A stretch of 64,000 nucleotides of DNA, taken from positions 744,001 through 808,000 of the forward strand of contig NZ_CP060034.1 in assembly GCF_023208195.1 (NCBI RefSeq), given 5' to 3'. The notes under the pieces are model-generated. The model did no database searches. It was not told the origin of the DNA and was given only the letters and a program-made list of their open reading frames with translations. A program made the translations under genes and the position numbers. Source of the stretch: Nocardioides sp. InS609-2. GTDB lineage: Bacteria; Actinomycetota; Actinomycetes; Propionibacteriales; Nocardioidaceae. This document shows, piece after piece, positions 53,368 through 61,739 of this stretch. The number at the start of each line of letters is the position of its first letter. Position 1 is the first letter of the stretch.

Positions 53368-54305
53368 TGACCGAGCACGACCTCGCCACCCTGGTCCGCG
53401 ACCACGTGTCGTCCGACGAGCCCGCCTTCCACCACACCGACGCCGACGTGATCAGCCGCGGCCGCGCCGTCGTCCGCCGACGTCGCGGCCTTGCCGGCCT
53501 CGCCGGTGTCGCGGTGCTGACCCTCGCTGCGGTCGCGCTGCCGCAGCTGCGTTCCGACGAGCCGAGCAAGGAGCGCGTCATCGACCCGGCGATCAGCCAG
53601 GCCCTCGACACGTACGACGCGGCACAGATGCCGCGGATCATCGACGACCATGCGCGGTCGGTCTTCAGCACCTCGGTGCCCGACCTCGGGCCGGCGAGGT
53701 TCGTGGCGTTCGACTCGCAGAGCCAGGAGTTGCCGGAGCGTTACTGGGACAAGGCCAGCGGCCTCTTCACTGGCTACGGCACCGACTCGGAGCACCGGCT
53801 CTCGATCAACCTCAGCCACTCCCGCGGCGAGGCCGAGGGTGACCCCGACGCCTTCTGCAGCGACGGTCTCGACGCCGGCTACTACCTCGAGTGCTCGGTC
53901 ACCCGCACCCCCGACGGCGACGTCGTGATCACCACCCTGAGTGCCATGAGGCCCATGCGCGGCAGCGCCGGCCTGCAGGCCTGGAGCGCCGACTTCATGG
54001 GCGTGACCGACGACGAGCTCGACACCATCGATCCCGCCCGGCTGTGGTTCTCCAGCGACGTCAAGGTCATCAAGTCCGAGACGTTCGTGACCTACACCAG
54101 CGAGGCTGTGCAGGCCCCCGACCTCGCGACTGCCCGCGAGCGACTCGTCGTACCCACCGGCGACCTCGCGACCGTCGGCCTCGACCCGGCGCTGGTGATG
54201 CCCACGCCACCACGCGGTGCGAACGGCTGCTCCCAGTGGACGATGCCGACCAAGGCGATGGGGGATGTCAGCTGCGACGTGGACCGAGATCCGATCGTCG
54301 AGTGA
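53367..54305 (+). CDS. Membrane-anchored partner of the sigma factor, probable anti-sigma
   Basis: 312 residues. About 45 cytoplasmic residues (MTEHDLATLVRDHVSSDEPAF...RRRR), one membrane helix (about residues 47-65), and a large extracytoplasmic domain with three or four Cys. The short cytoplasmic part lacks the HxxxCxxC zinc motif. Genetic coupling to the sigma gene points to an anti-sigma role; that is inference. No domain of the outer part is recognised. Confidence 0.75.
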   Translation: MTEHDLATLVRDHVSSDEPAFHHTDADVISRGRAVVRRRRGLAGLAGVAVLTLAAVALPQLRSDEPSKERVIDPAISQALDTYDAAQMPRIIDDHARSVFSTSVPDLGPARFVAFDSQSQELPERYWDKASGLFTGYGTDSEHRLSINLSHSRGEAEGDPDAFCSDGLDAGYYLECSVTRTPDGDVVITTLSAMRPMRGSAGLQAWSADFMGVTDDELDTIDPARLWFSSDVKVIKSETFVTYTSEAVQAPDLATARERLVVPTGDLATVGLDPALVMPTPPRGANGCSQWTMPTKAMGDVSCDVDRDPIVE

Positions 54306-54315
54306 CCAGCGTTCC

Positions 54316-54321
54316 TAGACT
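54316..54321 (+). promoter_or_regulatory. -10 element of a leaderless promoter for the DUF4126 gene
   Basis: TAGACT ends 6 bases before the GTG at 54328. This favours that GTG over the in-frame GTG at 54322. Confidence 0.5.
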
Positions 54322-54327
54322 GTGGGC

Positions 54328-54912
54328 GTGGACTCACTTCCTCTGGTGTTCTCGAGCGGTTGGGCGAGCGGCATCAACGCCTACCTCGTGGTGCTGGTGC
54401 TCGGTGTCTCCGACCGGCTGCACGACGTGAGCCAGATCCCGGACGTCCTGCACCGCTGGGACGTGCTGGCCGCGGCAAGCTTCCTCTACGCGATGGAGTT
54501 CGTCGCCGACAAGATCCCGTACGTCGACTCGACGTGGGACGTCATCTCCACTGCGATCCGGCCCACGGTCGGCGCCGTGATCGGCGTGCTCCTCGCGGGT
54601 GACGCCACCTCGCTCGACCAGGCGGTCGCCGGCACGGTCGGCGGCGGCACCGCCCTGCTCTCGCACCTGGTGAAGGCCGGCGGACGGCTGGCCATCAACG
54701 CCTCTCCCGAACCCGTGTCCAACATCGGCGCGAGCCTCGCCGAGGACGTCGCGGTCTTCGGAGTCATCGCGTTCGCCATCGACAACCCGCAGGCCGCGGC
54801 GGCGATCGCTGGCGTGCTGCTGCTGGCCGGGTTGGTACTGCTGGTGGTCATCGGCCGCGCCGTACGACGTGGGTGGCGGCGGTGGAAGAAGCGAGACCCC
54901 GCGCCCGCCTAG
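54328..54912 (+). CDS. DUF4126 family membrane protein
   Basis: 194 residues. SSGWASGINAYLVVLVLGVSDRL at the start and YAMEFVADKIPYVDSTWDVISTAIRPTVGAVIG are the DUF4126 signature, with four to five hydrophobic segments and a basic C-terminus (RRGWRRWKKRD). Function unknown. The start is GTG 54328, or 54322 if the message is not leaderless. Confidence 0.88.
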   Translation: MDSLPLVFSSGWASGINAYLVVLVLGVSDRLHDVSQIPDVLHRWDVLAAASFLYAMEFVADKIPYVDSTWDVISTAIRPTVGAVIGVLLAGDATSLDQAVAGTVGGGTALLSHLVKAGGRLAINASPEPVSNIGASLAEDVAVFGVIAFAIDNPQAAAAIAGVLLLAGLVLLVVIGRAVRRGWRRWKKRDPAPA

Positions 54913-54915
54913 GGT
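54910..54915 (+). promoter_or_regulatory. -10 element of a leaderless promoter for the flavoprotein gene
   Basis: TAGGGT ends 7 bases before the ATG at 54923; its TAG is also the stop codon of DUF4126. Confidence 0.5.
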
Positions 54916-54922
54916 GACCGCC

Positions 54923-56239
54923 ATGCGCATCGTGGTGATCGGCGGCGGCTTCGGCGGCCTGGCCTCGGCGGCCCGGCTGGCCAAGATCGGCCACCAGGTC
55001 ACCCTGGTCGAGCAGTCGGCGACTCTCGGCGGCGCGCTGGGCACCCGCACGCAGGACGGCTTCTCGTGGGACGCCGGCCCGAACACGACCCTGATCCCGG
55101 CGGTGATCCGCGACCTGTTCCGCAAGACCGGTCGGCCCCTTGAGCGCGAGCTCGAGCTCGGGCCGGTCGACCCGATCCGCGAGCACCGGTTCGCCGACGG
55201 CTCGACGCTGGCGCTGCCGAGTGGCTCCCGGGCTGCCCAGACCGCGGCGTTCGACGGGCTCGAGGCCGGACTCGGCAAGGAGTGGACGGCGTACGTCGAC
55301 CGGCTCGGCGACGACTGGGAGGTGCTGCGGCGCGACTACCTCGAGCGCCCGTGGGACCCCGCGGTGGCACCGAAGGAGCTGTCGACGCTCCTCTCCAGTC
55401 GCGAGGTGCTGCACAAACGGCTGCGGAAGTCCTTCTCCGACGAACGCCTGCGCCTGGTGGCCGGGCACCCGTTCCTCACCGACGGCCACGACCTGCGCAA
55501 CGTGCCAGCCTGGGCCGGCGTCGTCACCTACCTCGAGCAGAAGTTTGGCGCGTGGCGGGTGCCGGGCGGGATGGCCGCGCTGGGCGTCGCGCTTGCCTCT
55601 CGTCTCAAGACCCGCGGCGTGGAGGTGCTGACGTCCACGCAGGCCCTCGACCTCGTGCTCCGCGAGGACCGGGCCGTCGCGGTGACCACAGCTGCCGGCC
55701 AGCTCGACGCCGATGCCGTGGTGTGCGCAATCGATCCTCGGCGGCTGCCCGCGCTGGCGCCGTACGTGCGAGCGACGATGCCCGCCATCCCGCCCGTCAT
55801 CGCACACGTCGGCCTCAACGGCGACGCTCCGGACCTCCCAGGTGAGGTCGTGCTGCACGGCAACGACCCGGTCAAGGAGCCGGTGCTGGTGGTGCGGTCC
55901 GGCGGCACCGCTCCCGACGGGATGCAGGCATGGACCGTGCTCGGCCGCGGCCGGCTGGCGGAGGACGTGCTGGTCGCGCTCGCGCGCCGCGGGATCGACG
56001 TACGCCAGCGGCTCGTCACCCGCCTCGACCTGAGTCCGCGTGACCTCGTCGACGACTGGGGCGGCTCGCCGCTCGGCGTCCTGTGGCAGGGCCGGTCGAC
56101 GGTGACGAAGCGGCTGGGCCCGACCACGCCGGTCGCCGGCGTGTACGCCGCGGGCGCCCATGCCACACCAGGCTCAGGGTTGCCGTACGTCGGCCTCTCG
56201 GCGGCTCTGGTCGCGCAGGCGATCGGCCCGGCGACCTGA
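54923..56239 (+). CDS. FAD-dependent oxidoreductase, phytoene desaturase-like
   Basis: 438 residues. The N-terminal dinucleotide fold is RIVVIGGGFGGLASAARLAKIGHQVTLVEQ, and the FAD-contacting C-terminus is VAGVYAAGAHATPGSGLPYVGLSAALVAQAI. WRVPGGMAALGVALA is shared with phytoene desaturase and related retinol-saturase types. No other carotenoid gene is adjacent, although a polyprenyl synthase lies 1.6 kb downstream. The substrate is unknown. It ends 2 bases from the convergent SIMPL gene. Confidence 0.85.
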   Translation: MRIVVIGGGFGGLASAARLAKIGHQVTLVEQSATLGGALGTRTQDGFSWDAGPNTTLIPAVIRDLFRKTGRPLERELELGPVDPIREHRFADGSTLALPSGSRAAQTAAFDGLEAGLGKEWTAYVDRLGDDWEVLRRDYLERPWDPAVAPKELSTLLSSREVLHKRLRKSFSDERLRLVAGHPFLTDGHDLRNVPAWAGVVTYLEQKFGAWRVPGGMAALGVALASRLKTRGVEVLTSTQALDLVLREDRAVAVTTAAGQLDADAVVCAIDPRRLPALAPYVRATMPAIPPVIAHVGLNGDAPDLPGEVVLHGNDPVKEPVLVVRSGGTAPDGMQAWTVLGRGRLAEDVLVALARRGIDVRQRLVTRLDLSPRDLVDDWGGSPLGVLWQGRSTVTKRLGPTTPVAGVYAAGAHATPGSGLPYVGLSAALVAQAIGPAT

Positions 56240-56241
56240 GC

Positions 56242-56847
56242 TCAGAGCAGCTCAAACGTCACCGTCACCCCGGCGCCGATCTGGGTCTCGCCCGGCTCGA
56301 TCTTCGCCAGGTCCATGGCGGCGGCCCGGGCGAAGCCCCCGGACTCCATCGGCTGCGCTCCCCCGCCTTCCACGATCTGCTGTACGACGCCCAATGTGGC
56401 GTCGCTGAGGGCGGCGAGGTGCTCGGCGCGCTCACGGGCATCGACGTACGCCGCCTCCCGGGCCCGGCCCTGCGCGGCCACCGGGTCGGACACCTCCAGC
56501 GAGACGCCGTCGAGCTGGAGGGCATCGCCGATCTGCGCTGTGAGCTCGGCCAGCAGGGCACCGGCGGCGGTGAGGTCGGGGCAGCCGATCGCCAGCCCAT
56601 GCCTGGCCTCGAAGCCCCGTGCCTCGCCCTGGTTGTCGTGCCAGGTCCAGACGTTGATGCCCTGCGAGGCGATGTGACGGGACTCGGTGTGGGTGCGGGC
56701 GATCTCGCCGATGCGGGCCACCGAGGCGGACACCGCGGCGAAGGCCTCGGCCACCCCGGTCGCGCGCTGGACGGCGGCAACGCGGACCACCGCGGAGTCG
56801 GGGGCGACCCGGGTCGAGCCCTGGCCCGTGACGGTGACGGTGCGCAT
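56242..56847 (-). CDS. SIMPL domain (DUF541) protein
   Basis: 201 residues. VTVTGQGSTRVAPDSAVVRVAAVQ is the N-terminal SIMPL repeat, and ARERAEHLAALSDATLGVVQQIVEGG is the C-terminal family signature. No signal peptide, unlike many periplasmic members, so it is probably cytoplasmic. Function unknown. Confidence 0.88.
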   Translation of the reverse strand: MRTVTVTGQGSTRVAPDSAVVRVAAVQRATGVAEAFAAVSASVARIGEIARTHTESRHIASQGINVWTWHDNQGEARGFEARHGLAIGCPDLTAAGALLAELTAQIGDALQLDGVSLEVSDPVAAQGRAREAAYVDARERAEHLAALSDATLGVVQQIVEGGGAQPMESGGFARAAAMDLAKIEPGETQIGAGVTVTFELL

Positions 56848-56854
56848 GCAGCCG

Positions 56855-56860
56855 ACGTTA
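56855..56860 (-). promoter_or_regulatory. -10 element of a leaderless promoter for the SIMPL gene
   Basis: TAACGT on the minus strand ends 7 bases before the ATG at 56847. Confidence 0.45.
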
Positions 56861-56869
56861 GCGCGCCTC

Positions 56870-57760
56870 TCAGACGGGGATGCGGAGGGCGGCGAAGATC
56901 TCGCGCGTCGCCTTCGACCGGTTCAGCGTGTAGAAGTGCAGGCCCGGAGCGCCGGCGTCGAGCAGCGCGTCGCAGAGCTCGGTGGCGATGGTGATGCCCT
57001 CCGTGCGCAGCGCAGCGGGGTCGTCGGCGAGCGGCATGATGCGCGCGAGTGTCTCGGCGGGCATCTCGCGACCCGACATGTGCACCATGCGCTTCATTGA
57101 GGCGAGGTTCAGGATCGGCATCACGCCGGGGATGATCGGGAAGGCCACACCCAGGGCCGCAGCGCGCTCGACCAGGCCGACGTAGTCGCTGGCCCGCAGC
57201 ACCATCTCGGTGACGGCGAACTCCGCGCCCGCGTCGTACTTCGCCTTGAGTGCCTGCGCGTCGGCGTCGAGGCTCTCGGCGTCGCGGTGACCCTCCGGGA
57301 AGGCTGCGACGCCCACCGTCAGGTGTGCGGTCTCCTTGATGAAGGCGACCAGGTCGGCGGCGTAGGTGAGCCCGCCGTCGGTCGGCACCCACGGGGTGCC
57401 GGGCCCATCGGGCGGGTCGCCGCGCAGCGCCAGCACATTGCGTACGCCGGCGCTCTCGAGCTCGGCGAGGATCCCGGCGATCTCGTCGGTGGTGTGGCCG
57501 ACGCAGGTCAGGTGCGCCATCGGGAGCATCGAGGTCTCGCGCGCGATGCGCTCGGTGATCGCCACGGTGCGCTCACGGGTGCTTCCCCCGGCGCCGTACG
57601 TCACGGAGACGAACGTCGGACCGAGCGGCTCGAGCTCGCTGATCGAGCGCCACAGGATCTGCTCACCCTCGTCGTCCTTCGGCGGGAAGAACTCGAACGA
57701 GAACGACCGCCCGCCCTCGCGCACGAGGTCGCCGATGCTGCGGGACCGGTTGTTGCTCAT
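56870..57760 (-). CDS. metF: Methylenetetrahydrofolate reductase MetF
   Basis: 296-residue flavin barrel enzyme that makes 5-methyl-THF for methionine synthesis. FSFEFFPPKDDEGEQ with the conserved Glu, VSVTYGAGGSTRERT, HLTCVGHT, LALRGDPP and FPIIPGVMPI are characteristic. It is divergent from the polyprenyl synthase, with 63 bases between the starts. This pairing also occurs in actinobacterial genomes. Confidence 0.95.
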   Translation of the reverse strand: MSNNRSRSIGDLVREGGRSFSFEFFPPKDDEGEQILWRSISELEPLGPTFVSVTYGAGGSTRERTVAITERIARETSMLPMAHLTCVGHTTDEIAGILAELESAGVRNVLALRGDPPDGPGTPWVPTDGGLTYAADLVAFIKETAHLTVGVAAFPEGHRDAESLDADAQALKAKYDAGAEFAVTEMVLRASDYVGLVERAAALGVAFPIIPGVMPILNLASMKRMVHMSGREMPAETLARIMPLADDPAALRTEGITIATELCDALLDAGAPGLHFYTLNRSKATREIFAALRIPV

Positions 57761-57766
57761 GACGCA

Positions 57767-57772
57767 ATCCTA
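57767..57772 (-). promoter_or_regulatory. -10 element of a leaderless promoter for metF
   Basis: TAGGAT on the minus strand ends 6 bases before the ATG at 57760. Confidence 0.55.
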
Positions 57773-57810
57773 GGCAGGGGGCGGCCCCCGACCTGGCATC
57801 GTCCACTGGC

Positions 57811-57816
57811 TAGTCT
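57811..57816 (+). promoter_or_regulatory. -10 element of a leaderless promoter for the polyprenyl synthase
   Basis: TAGTCT ends 7 bases before the GTG at 57824. Confidence 0.55.
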
Positions 57817-57823
57817 CAGCCGG

Positions 57824-58903
57824 GTGAGTGCCCCGTCCCCCTCTTCCGGTTGGGACGCCGAAGGCTTCCGATCCTCCGTGCAGGGCGCTCTGGACGCGTT
57901 CCTCGACGACCAGACCGAACGACTCGAGCCTCTCGGAGCGGACGCCGCACGCCTGTTGACCGAGGCCCGCGCGATCGTCAGCGGCGGCAAGCGCTTCCGG
58001 GCGGCCTTCTGCAATTGGGGCTACCGTGCCGTGCGGGAGCCGGTCGACGAGGCCGCGCTCGTCCGCGCCTGCGCCGCCCTCGAGCTGCTGCACGCGAGCG
58101 CGCTCGTGCACGACGACTACATGGACGCGAGCGACACCCGGCGTGGACGACCCGCCACGCACCGCACCTTCGAGGCCGAGCACCGCGCGGCCGGATGGCG
58201 CGGCAACCCCGAGCAGTACGGCGCGTCCGCGGCGATCCTGCTCGGCGACCTGCTCCTGGCCTGGTCCGACGAGATGCTGCGCCGTTGCGGACTCCCCGCC
58301 GAGGACGTGACCCGCGCGCTGCACCTGTTCGACCTGTGTCGCAGCGAGGTGATCGCCGGCCAGTTCCTCGACGTGTCGGTGCAGGCTCGCGGGCGGGCCG
58401 ATGTAGACACCGCGATGACCGTGCTGCGGTTCAAGTCGGCGAAGTACTCCATCCAGCGGCCCCTCCACATCGGTGCCGCGCTGGCCGGGGCGGACGACGC
58501 GACCATGGCCGTGCTGGGCGGGTTCGGGCTGCCGCTCGGCGAGGCATTCCAGCTGCGCGACGACCTGCTCGGTGTCTTCGGCGACCCCCAGGTCACCGGC
58601 AAGCCCGCCGGCGACGACCTGGTCGAGGGCAAACGCACAGTGCTCGTCGCACTGGCGCTCGACGCAGCGGGCCGCGATGACGCCGCCCTGCTCGACGCGT
58701 CGCTCGGCACCGCGCTCTCCACCGGCGACGTCGACCGGCTGCGCGAGGTGATCGACACCTCGGGTGCGCATGCGCAGGTCGAGGAGGTCATCGGGGCGCT
58801 CGCCGACCGAGCGCTGACCACGCTCGACGGTGCGGTGATCGACGAGGTCGCCCGCGGCGTACTCCGGGAGCTGGCCGCGGCCGCCACCCAGCGCGTCGTC
58901 TGA
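57824..58903 (+). CDS. Polyprenyl (geranylgeranyl-type) diphosphate synthase, IdsA2-like
   Basis: 359 residues. First Asp-rich motif HDDYMD (residues 96-101) followed by RRGRP, GGKRFRA for IPP binding, and the second region LRDDLLGVFGD, with GKPAGDDLVEGKRT after it. Chain length is uncertain: the residues before DDYMD (HASALV) are small, which favours C20 or longer products. The relation to Rv2173 (idsA2) is supported by the nearby Rv2175c and PknL homologues. The GTG start is fixed by the TAGTCT hexamer. Confidence 0.92.
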   Translation: MSAPSPSSGWDAEGFRSSVQGALDAFLDDQTERLEPLGADAARLLTEARAIVSGGKRFRAAFCNWGYRAVREPVDEAALVRACAALELLHASALVHDDYMDASDTRRGRPATHRTFEAEHRAAGWRGNPEQYGASAAILLGDLLLAWSDEMLRRCGLPAEDVTRALHLFDLCRSEVIAGQFLDVSVQARGRADVDTAMTVLRFKSAKYSIQRPLHIGAALAGADDATMAVLGGFGLPLGEAFQLRDDLLGVFGDPQVTGKPAGDDLVEGKRTVLVALALDAAGRDDAALLDASLGTALSTGDVDRLREVIDTSGAHAQVEEVIGALADRALTTLDGAVIDEVARGVLRELAAAATQRVV

Positions 58904-58921
58904 GCCGATATCGACCAGTTC

Positions 58922-58948
58922 TGTCACAAGCCGGCCTCGGCCGGTGTC
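58922..58948 (+). promoter_or_regulatory. ECF41-type promoter of the AhpD-like/sigma operon
   Basis: TGTCACA (58922-58928), a spacer of exactly 16 bases, and TGTC (58945-58948). The published ECF41 promoter is TGTCACA-N16-CGTC. It lies just before the operon that ends with an ECF41-type sigma factor, so autoregulation is likely. Confidence 0.8.
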
Positions 58949-58980
58949 TTCATGTCCAGACAACGACACCTGGAGGAGAC

Positions 58981-59595
58981 ATGACGAGCAACACCCGAGT
59001 CCCCAGCACGGAGATCACCGGCGTCTACGGCGCTCTCGTGAAGAGGTTCAGCAAGAAGATGTTCGGCACGGTGCCCGAGCCCCTCGGCGTGATGTGGCAG
59101 CACCCCGCCTCGCTCAAGGCCGGCATGACCCTCGGCCGAAAGGCCGCCTCGTGGCACGAGTGCGAGAAGGACCTGAAGTCCTACGCCCACATGGCCGTGG
59201 CCGCTCTGATCGGCTGCTCGTTCTGCCTCGACCTGGGCTACTTCCAGGCACACAACGAGGGGCTCGACGTCGCTAAGGCGCGCGAGGTGCCGCGGTGGCG
59301 GGAGTCCGGCGCCTTCTCGCCGCTGGAGCGAGACGTCCTCGAGTACGCCGAGGCTGCGTCGCAGACCCCGCCCACCGTGACCGACGAGCTCTCCGCCCGC
59401 CTGCTCGAGCAGCTCGGGGCCCCCGGGCTGGTCGAGCTCACCGTGTGGATCTCCATCGCGAACCAGATGGCGCGGACCAACGTCGCCCTCGGCATCGAGG
59501 GTCAGGGCTACGCGACTGCGTGCGGGCTGGCGCCTCTCGCGGAGCCGAGCGGCGCGGCGCCGGAGGCGCGAATCGGCGTAGCGTCGCAGGCATGA
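58981..59595 (+). CDS. Carboxymuconolactone decarboxylase/AhpD-like protein
   Basis: 204 residues. The redox-type motif C79-SF-C82 with H91 (GCSFCLDLGYFQAH) matches the CMD/AhpD family. Such proteins are the usual genomic partner of ECF41 sigma factors. The real reaction is unknown. The start is ATG 58981, after GGAGGAGAC. The stop overlaps the sigma ATG (ATGA), so the two genes are one operon. Confidence 0.9.
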   Translation: MTSNTRVPSTEITGVYGALVKRFSKKMFGTVPEPLGVMWQHPASLKAGMTLGRKAASWHECEKDLKSYAHMAVAALIGCSFCLDLGYFQAHNEGLDVAKAREVPRWRESGAFSPLERDVLEYAEAASQTPPTVTDELSARLLEQLGAPGLVELTVWISIANQMARTNVALGIEGQGYATACGLAPLAEPSGAAPEARIGVASQA

Positions 59596-60470
59596 GCGAC
59601 GACCCCTTCGTCACCCACCGGAGCCTGCTCTTCACGGTCGCCTACGAGATGCTCGGGTCGGCGGCCGACGCCGAGGACGTCGTACAGGAGACCTGGCTGC
59701 GCTGGGCCGACCTGGGCGACGCGGCCCGGGCCGACGTCCGGGACGGGCGGGCCTACCTGGTGCGGATCGTGACCCGGCAGGCGCTCAACCGGCTGCGCAC
59801 GCTCGCGCGGCGTCGCGAGGACTACGTCGGCCCGTGGCTGCCGGAGCCGCTGCTGACCAGCCCCGATGTCGCCGACGACGTCGAGCTCGCCGATAGCATC
59901 TCGATCGCGATGCTGACCGTGCTCGAGACGCTCGGGCCGGCCGAGCGGGCGGTGTTCGTGCTCCGTGAGGTGTTCGAGACGCCGTACGACGAGATCGCGG
60001 ACGCGGTCGGCAAGTCGCCGGCCGCGGTGCGGCAGATCGCGCGGCGCGCCCGCGACCACGTCGCCGCGCGGCGGCCGCGGATGCAGGTGGACCGGGCCGA
60101 GCAGGAGTCCGTCGTCGAGCGCTTCCTCGCCGCCCTGCAGGGTGGCGAGCTGCAGGAGCTGCTCGACGTGCTCGCCCCTGACGTCGTGGTCCGGGCCGAT
60201 GGCGGCGGCGTGGTGAACGCGTCGCGGCACCCGATCGAGGGTGCCCTGCGGGTTGCCCAGTTGCTCACCAGGTTCGGCCAGTACGCGCCGGGCGCCGTCG
60301 TCGACACGGTGTGGGTCAACGGGGCCCGCGCCGCGCGGATCGACCTCGACGGCGAGCTCAAGGGCGCGATCAACCTGGTCATCGAGGACGGCCGGATCAG
60401 TCGGATCTACGCGATCTTCAACCCGCACAAGCTGACCCGGCTCGACGCGATGGCGGAGCTCACCCGCTGA
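59592..60470 (+). CDS. ECF41-family sigma factor with SnoaL-like C-terminal extension (SigJ-like)
   Basis: 292 residues. Sigma region 2 (LLFTVAYEMLGSAADAEDVVQETWLRW), region 4 (LGPAERAVFVLREVFETPYDEIADAVGKSPAAVRQIARRARDHV), and from about residue 180 a SnoaL-like domain (VVERFLAALQGGELQELLDVLAPDVVVRADGGG). In ECF41 factors this extension acts as a fused anti-sigma-like part, and no separate anti-sigma gene is present. It ends 8 bases before the convergent barstar gene. Confidence 0.93.
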   Translation: MSDDPFVTHRSLLFTVAYEMLGSAADAEDVVQETWLRWADLGDAARADVRDGRAYLVRIVTRQALNRLRTLARRREDYVGPWLPEPLLTSPDVADDVELADSISIAMLTVLETLGPAERAVFVLREVFETPYDEIADAVGKSPAAVRQIARRARDHVAARRPRMQVDRAEQESVVERFLAALQGGELQELLDVLAPDVVVRADGGGVVNASRHPIEGALRVAQLLTRFGQYAPGAVVDTVWVNGARAARIDLDGELKGAINLVIEDGRISRIYAIFNPHKLTRLDAMAELTR

Positions 60471-60478
60471 CTCGCGGA

Positions 60479-60913
60479 TCAGTCGAGGCTGGAAACGCCT
60501 GGCACGTCCGGGCCCTCGCCGCGCAGCAGCACGGAGAACGGTCCGCCGCGCTCGGCGTTGACGCGGGTGCCGAGCACGCTGAGGGCGACGCTGAAGGCGC
60601 GTTCGTCGGCGCGGGCGAAGGGGGCCCAACCCTCCCAGAGGAGTACGACGCCGTCCTGGTCGCCGCCGTCGACGTCGGAGAGCAGGTCGGCGAGGGCGTC
60701 GAAGTTCTGGCCGTAGTAGTCGGGGAAACCGAGCGCCTGACCGATGCCCTCGAGGAACTCCTGCTTCGACTCGGTGCCGACGCCGTCGAGGCGGGCGAAG
60801 CGCCAGCCCGCGTGCTCGACGGTGTGCTGCACGTCGGCGGCCGGGAAGGCGCCGTGCCAGGTGTAGATGCCGGCGGGGGTGTGCCCGGCCAGCAGTGCCG
60901 CCAGTCCACTCAT
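60479..60913 (-). CDS. Barstar-family ribonuclease inhibitor
   Basis: 144 residues. ARLDGVGTESKQEFLEGIGQALGFPDYYGQNFDALADLLSD is the barstar core, with the acidic helix that plugs the barnase active site. The ATG overlaps the stop of the upstream RNase gene (ATGA), so toxin and inhibitor are made together. Confidence 0.92.
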   Translation of the reverse strand: MSGLAALLAGHTPAGIYTWHGAFPAADVQHTVEHAGWRFARLDGVGTESKQEFLEGIGQALGFPDYYGQNFDALADLLSDVDGGDQDGVVLLWEGWAPFARADERAFSVALSVLGTRVNAERGGPFSVLLRGEGPDVPGVSSLD

Positions 60914-61311
60914 CGAGCGATCCTCTCGAAGCTGCTGTAGTGGTCCTCGGTCCAGTAGAGCTCGTCCTGCTCGCCGGCGATGATGCGGCGGGCGCCGCGG
61001 TCGTCGGAGTCGGGCGTGGGCACGGTGTACTCCCGGTAGTAGCCGTCGATCTCGCCGGGCAGCAGGCCCTCGAAGTTGCCGAACCTCGAGCCGTCCTGCT
61101 CCGGGTACGGGAACGGCCCGCCGGCGTCGATCAACGCGACGGCCTCGGCCGCCTCGGGCGGCAGCGTCGAGAGCTGGACGACCGGCAACCCGCTGACGGA
61201 GTCGTTGCCGGCGCTCGCCGGCTCAGGCTCGGTGTCACCGCTGGCCGACCAGATGATCCCGAGCACCGCGACGGCGACGAGCAGTCCGAGCAGCGCCCGC
61301 TTGTTGCTCAT
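60910..61311 (-). CDS. Secreted barnase/RNase Sa-type ribonuclease
   Basis: 133 residues. An N-terminal hydrophobic segment (residues 5-22, RALLGLLVAVAVLGIIWS) serves as signal or anchor. The RNase domain shows the catalytic set by comparison with RNase Sa: E94 (GYYREYTVPTP), R105 (DDRGARR) and H124 (TEDHYSSF). It should cleave RNA 3' of G. It is paired with barstar downstream. A TAGGGT hexamer lies 8 bases before the ATG. Confidence 0.9.
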   Translation of the reverse strand: MSNKRALLGLLVAVAVLGIIWSASGDTEPEPASAGNDSVSGLPVVQLSTLPPEAAEAVALIDAGGPFPYPEQDGSRFGNFEGLLPGEIDGYYREYTVPTPDSDDRGARRIIAGEQDELYWTEDHYSSFERIAR

Positions 61312-61319
61312 GTCCAGCG

Positions 61320-61325
61320 ACCCTA
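61320..61325 (-). promoter_or_regulatory. -10 element of the RNase/barstar operon
   Basis: TAGGGT on the minus strand ends 8 bases before the ATG at 61311. Confidence 0.45.
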
Positions 61326-61351
61326 GTGGTCCCGGACGGCGGCCACGACGG

Positions 61352-61711
61352 TCAGAAGGCCATCGACTGGGCGCGGCGCTTGACCTCGGCGCCGCGGTTC
61401 TCGCGCAGCGCGTCGATCGGCCGGCCGGGCAGCTCGAGGTCGGTGAACAGCCAGGCGATGCTCTCGCGGTCGTCGTACCCACCGTCGTGGAGCACGGTGA
61501 GCAGTCCGGGCAGGCCCTTGACGACGAGGCCGTCCTGCACGAAGTCGGCGGGCACCTGCTGCCCGGCACCCGGTGAGGGTACGGCGGCGGCGAGCTCGTG
61601 CTCGCGGATCATCGTGCGGACCCGGCTGACCGAGACGCCGAGCCGGCGGCCGGTCTCGGCCCAGTCGATCCACTCGGGCACCAGCACGGACAGGTCGGGC
61701 TCTTCACTCAT
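61352..61711 (-). CDS. Rv2175c-family DNA-binding protein
   Basis: 119 residues from the ATG at 61711; an in-frame ATG at 61750 would add 13 residues. Winged HTH-like N-terminus (WIDWAETGRRLGVSVSRVRTMIREHEL) and the family C-terminus VKGLPGLLTVLHDGGYDDRESIAWLFT...VKRRAQSMAF. In M. tuberculosis this protein is a substrate of PknL, which loses DNA binding on phosphorylation. The kinase gene lies divergently at 62073, as there. Confidence 0.88.
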   Translation of the reverse strand: MSEEPDLSVLVPEWIDWAETGRRLGVSVSRVRTMIREHELAAAVPSPGAGQQVPADFVQDGLVVKGLPGLLTVLHDGGYDDRESIAWLFTDLELPGRPIDALRENRGAEVKRRAQSMAF

Positions 61712-61739
61712 GGGGACAACTCTGCCACTGCTGGCCGTC

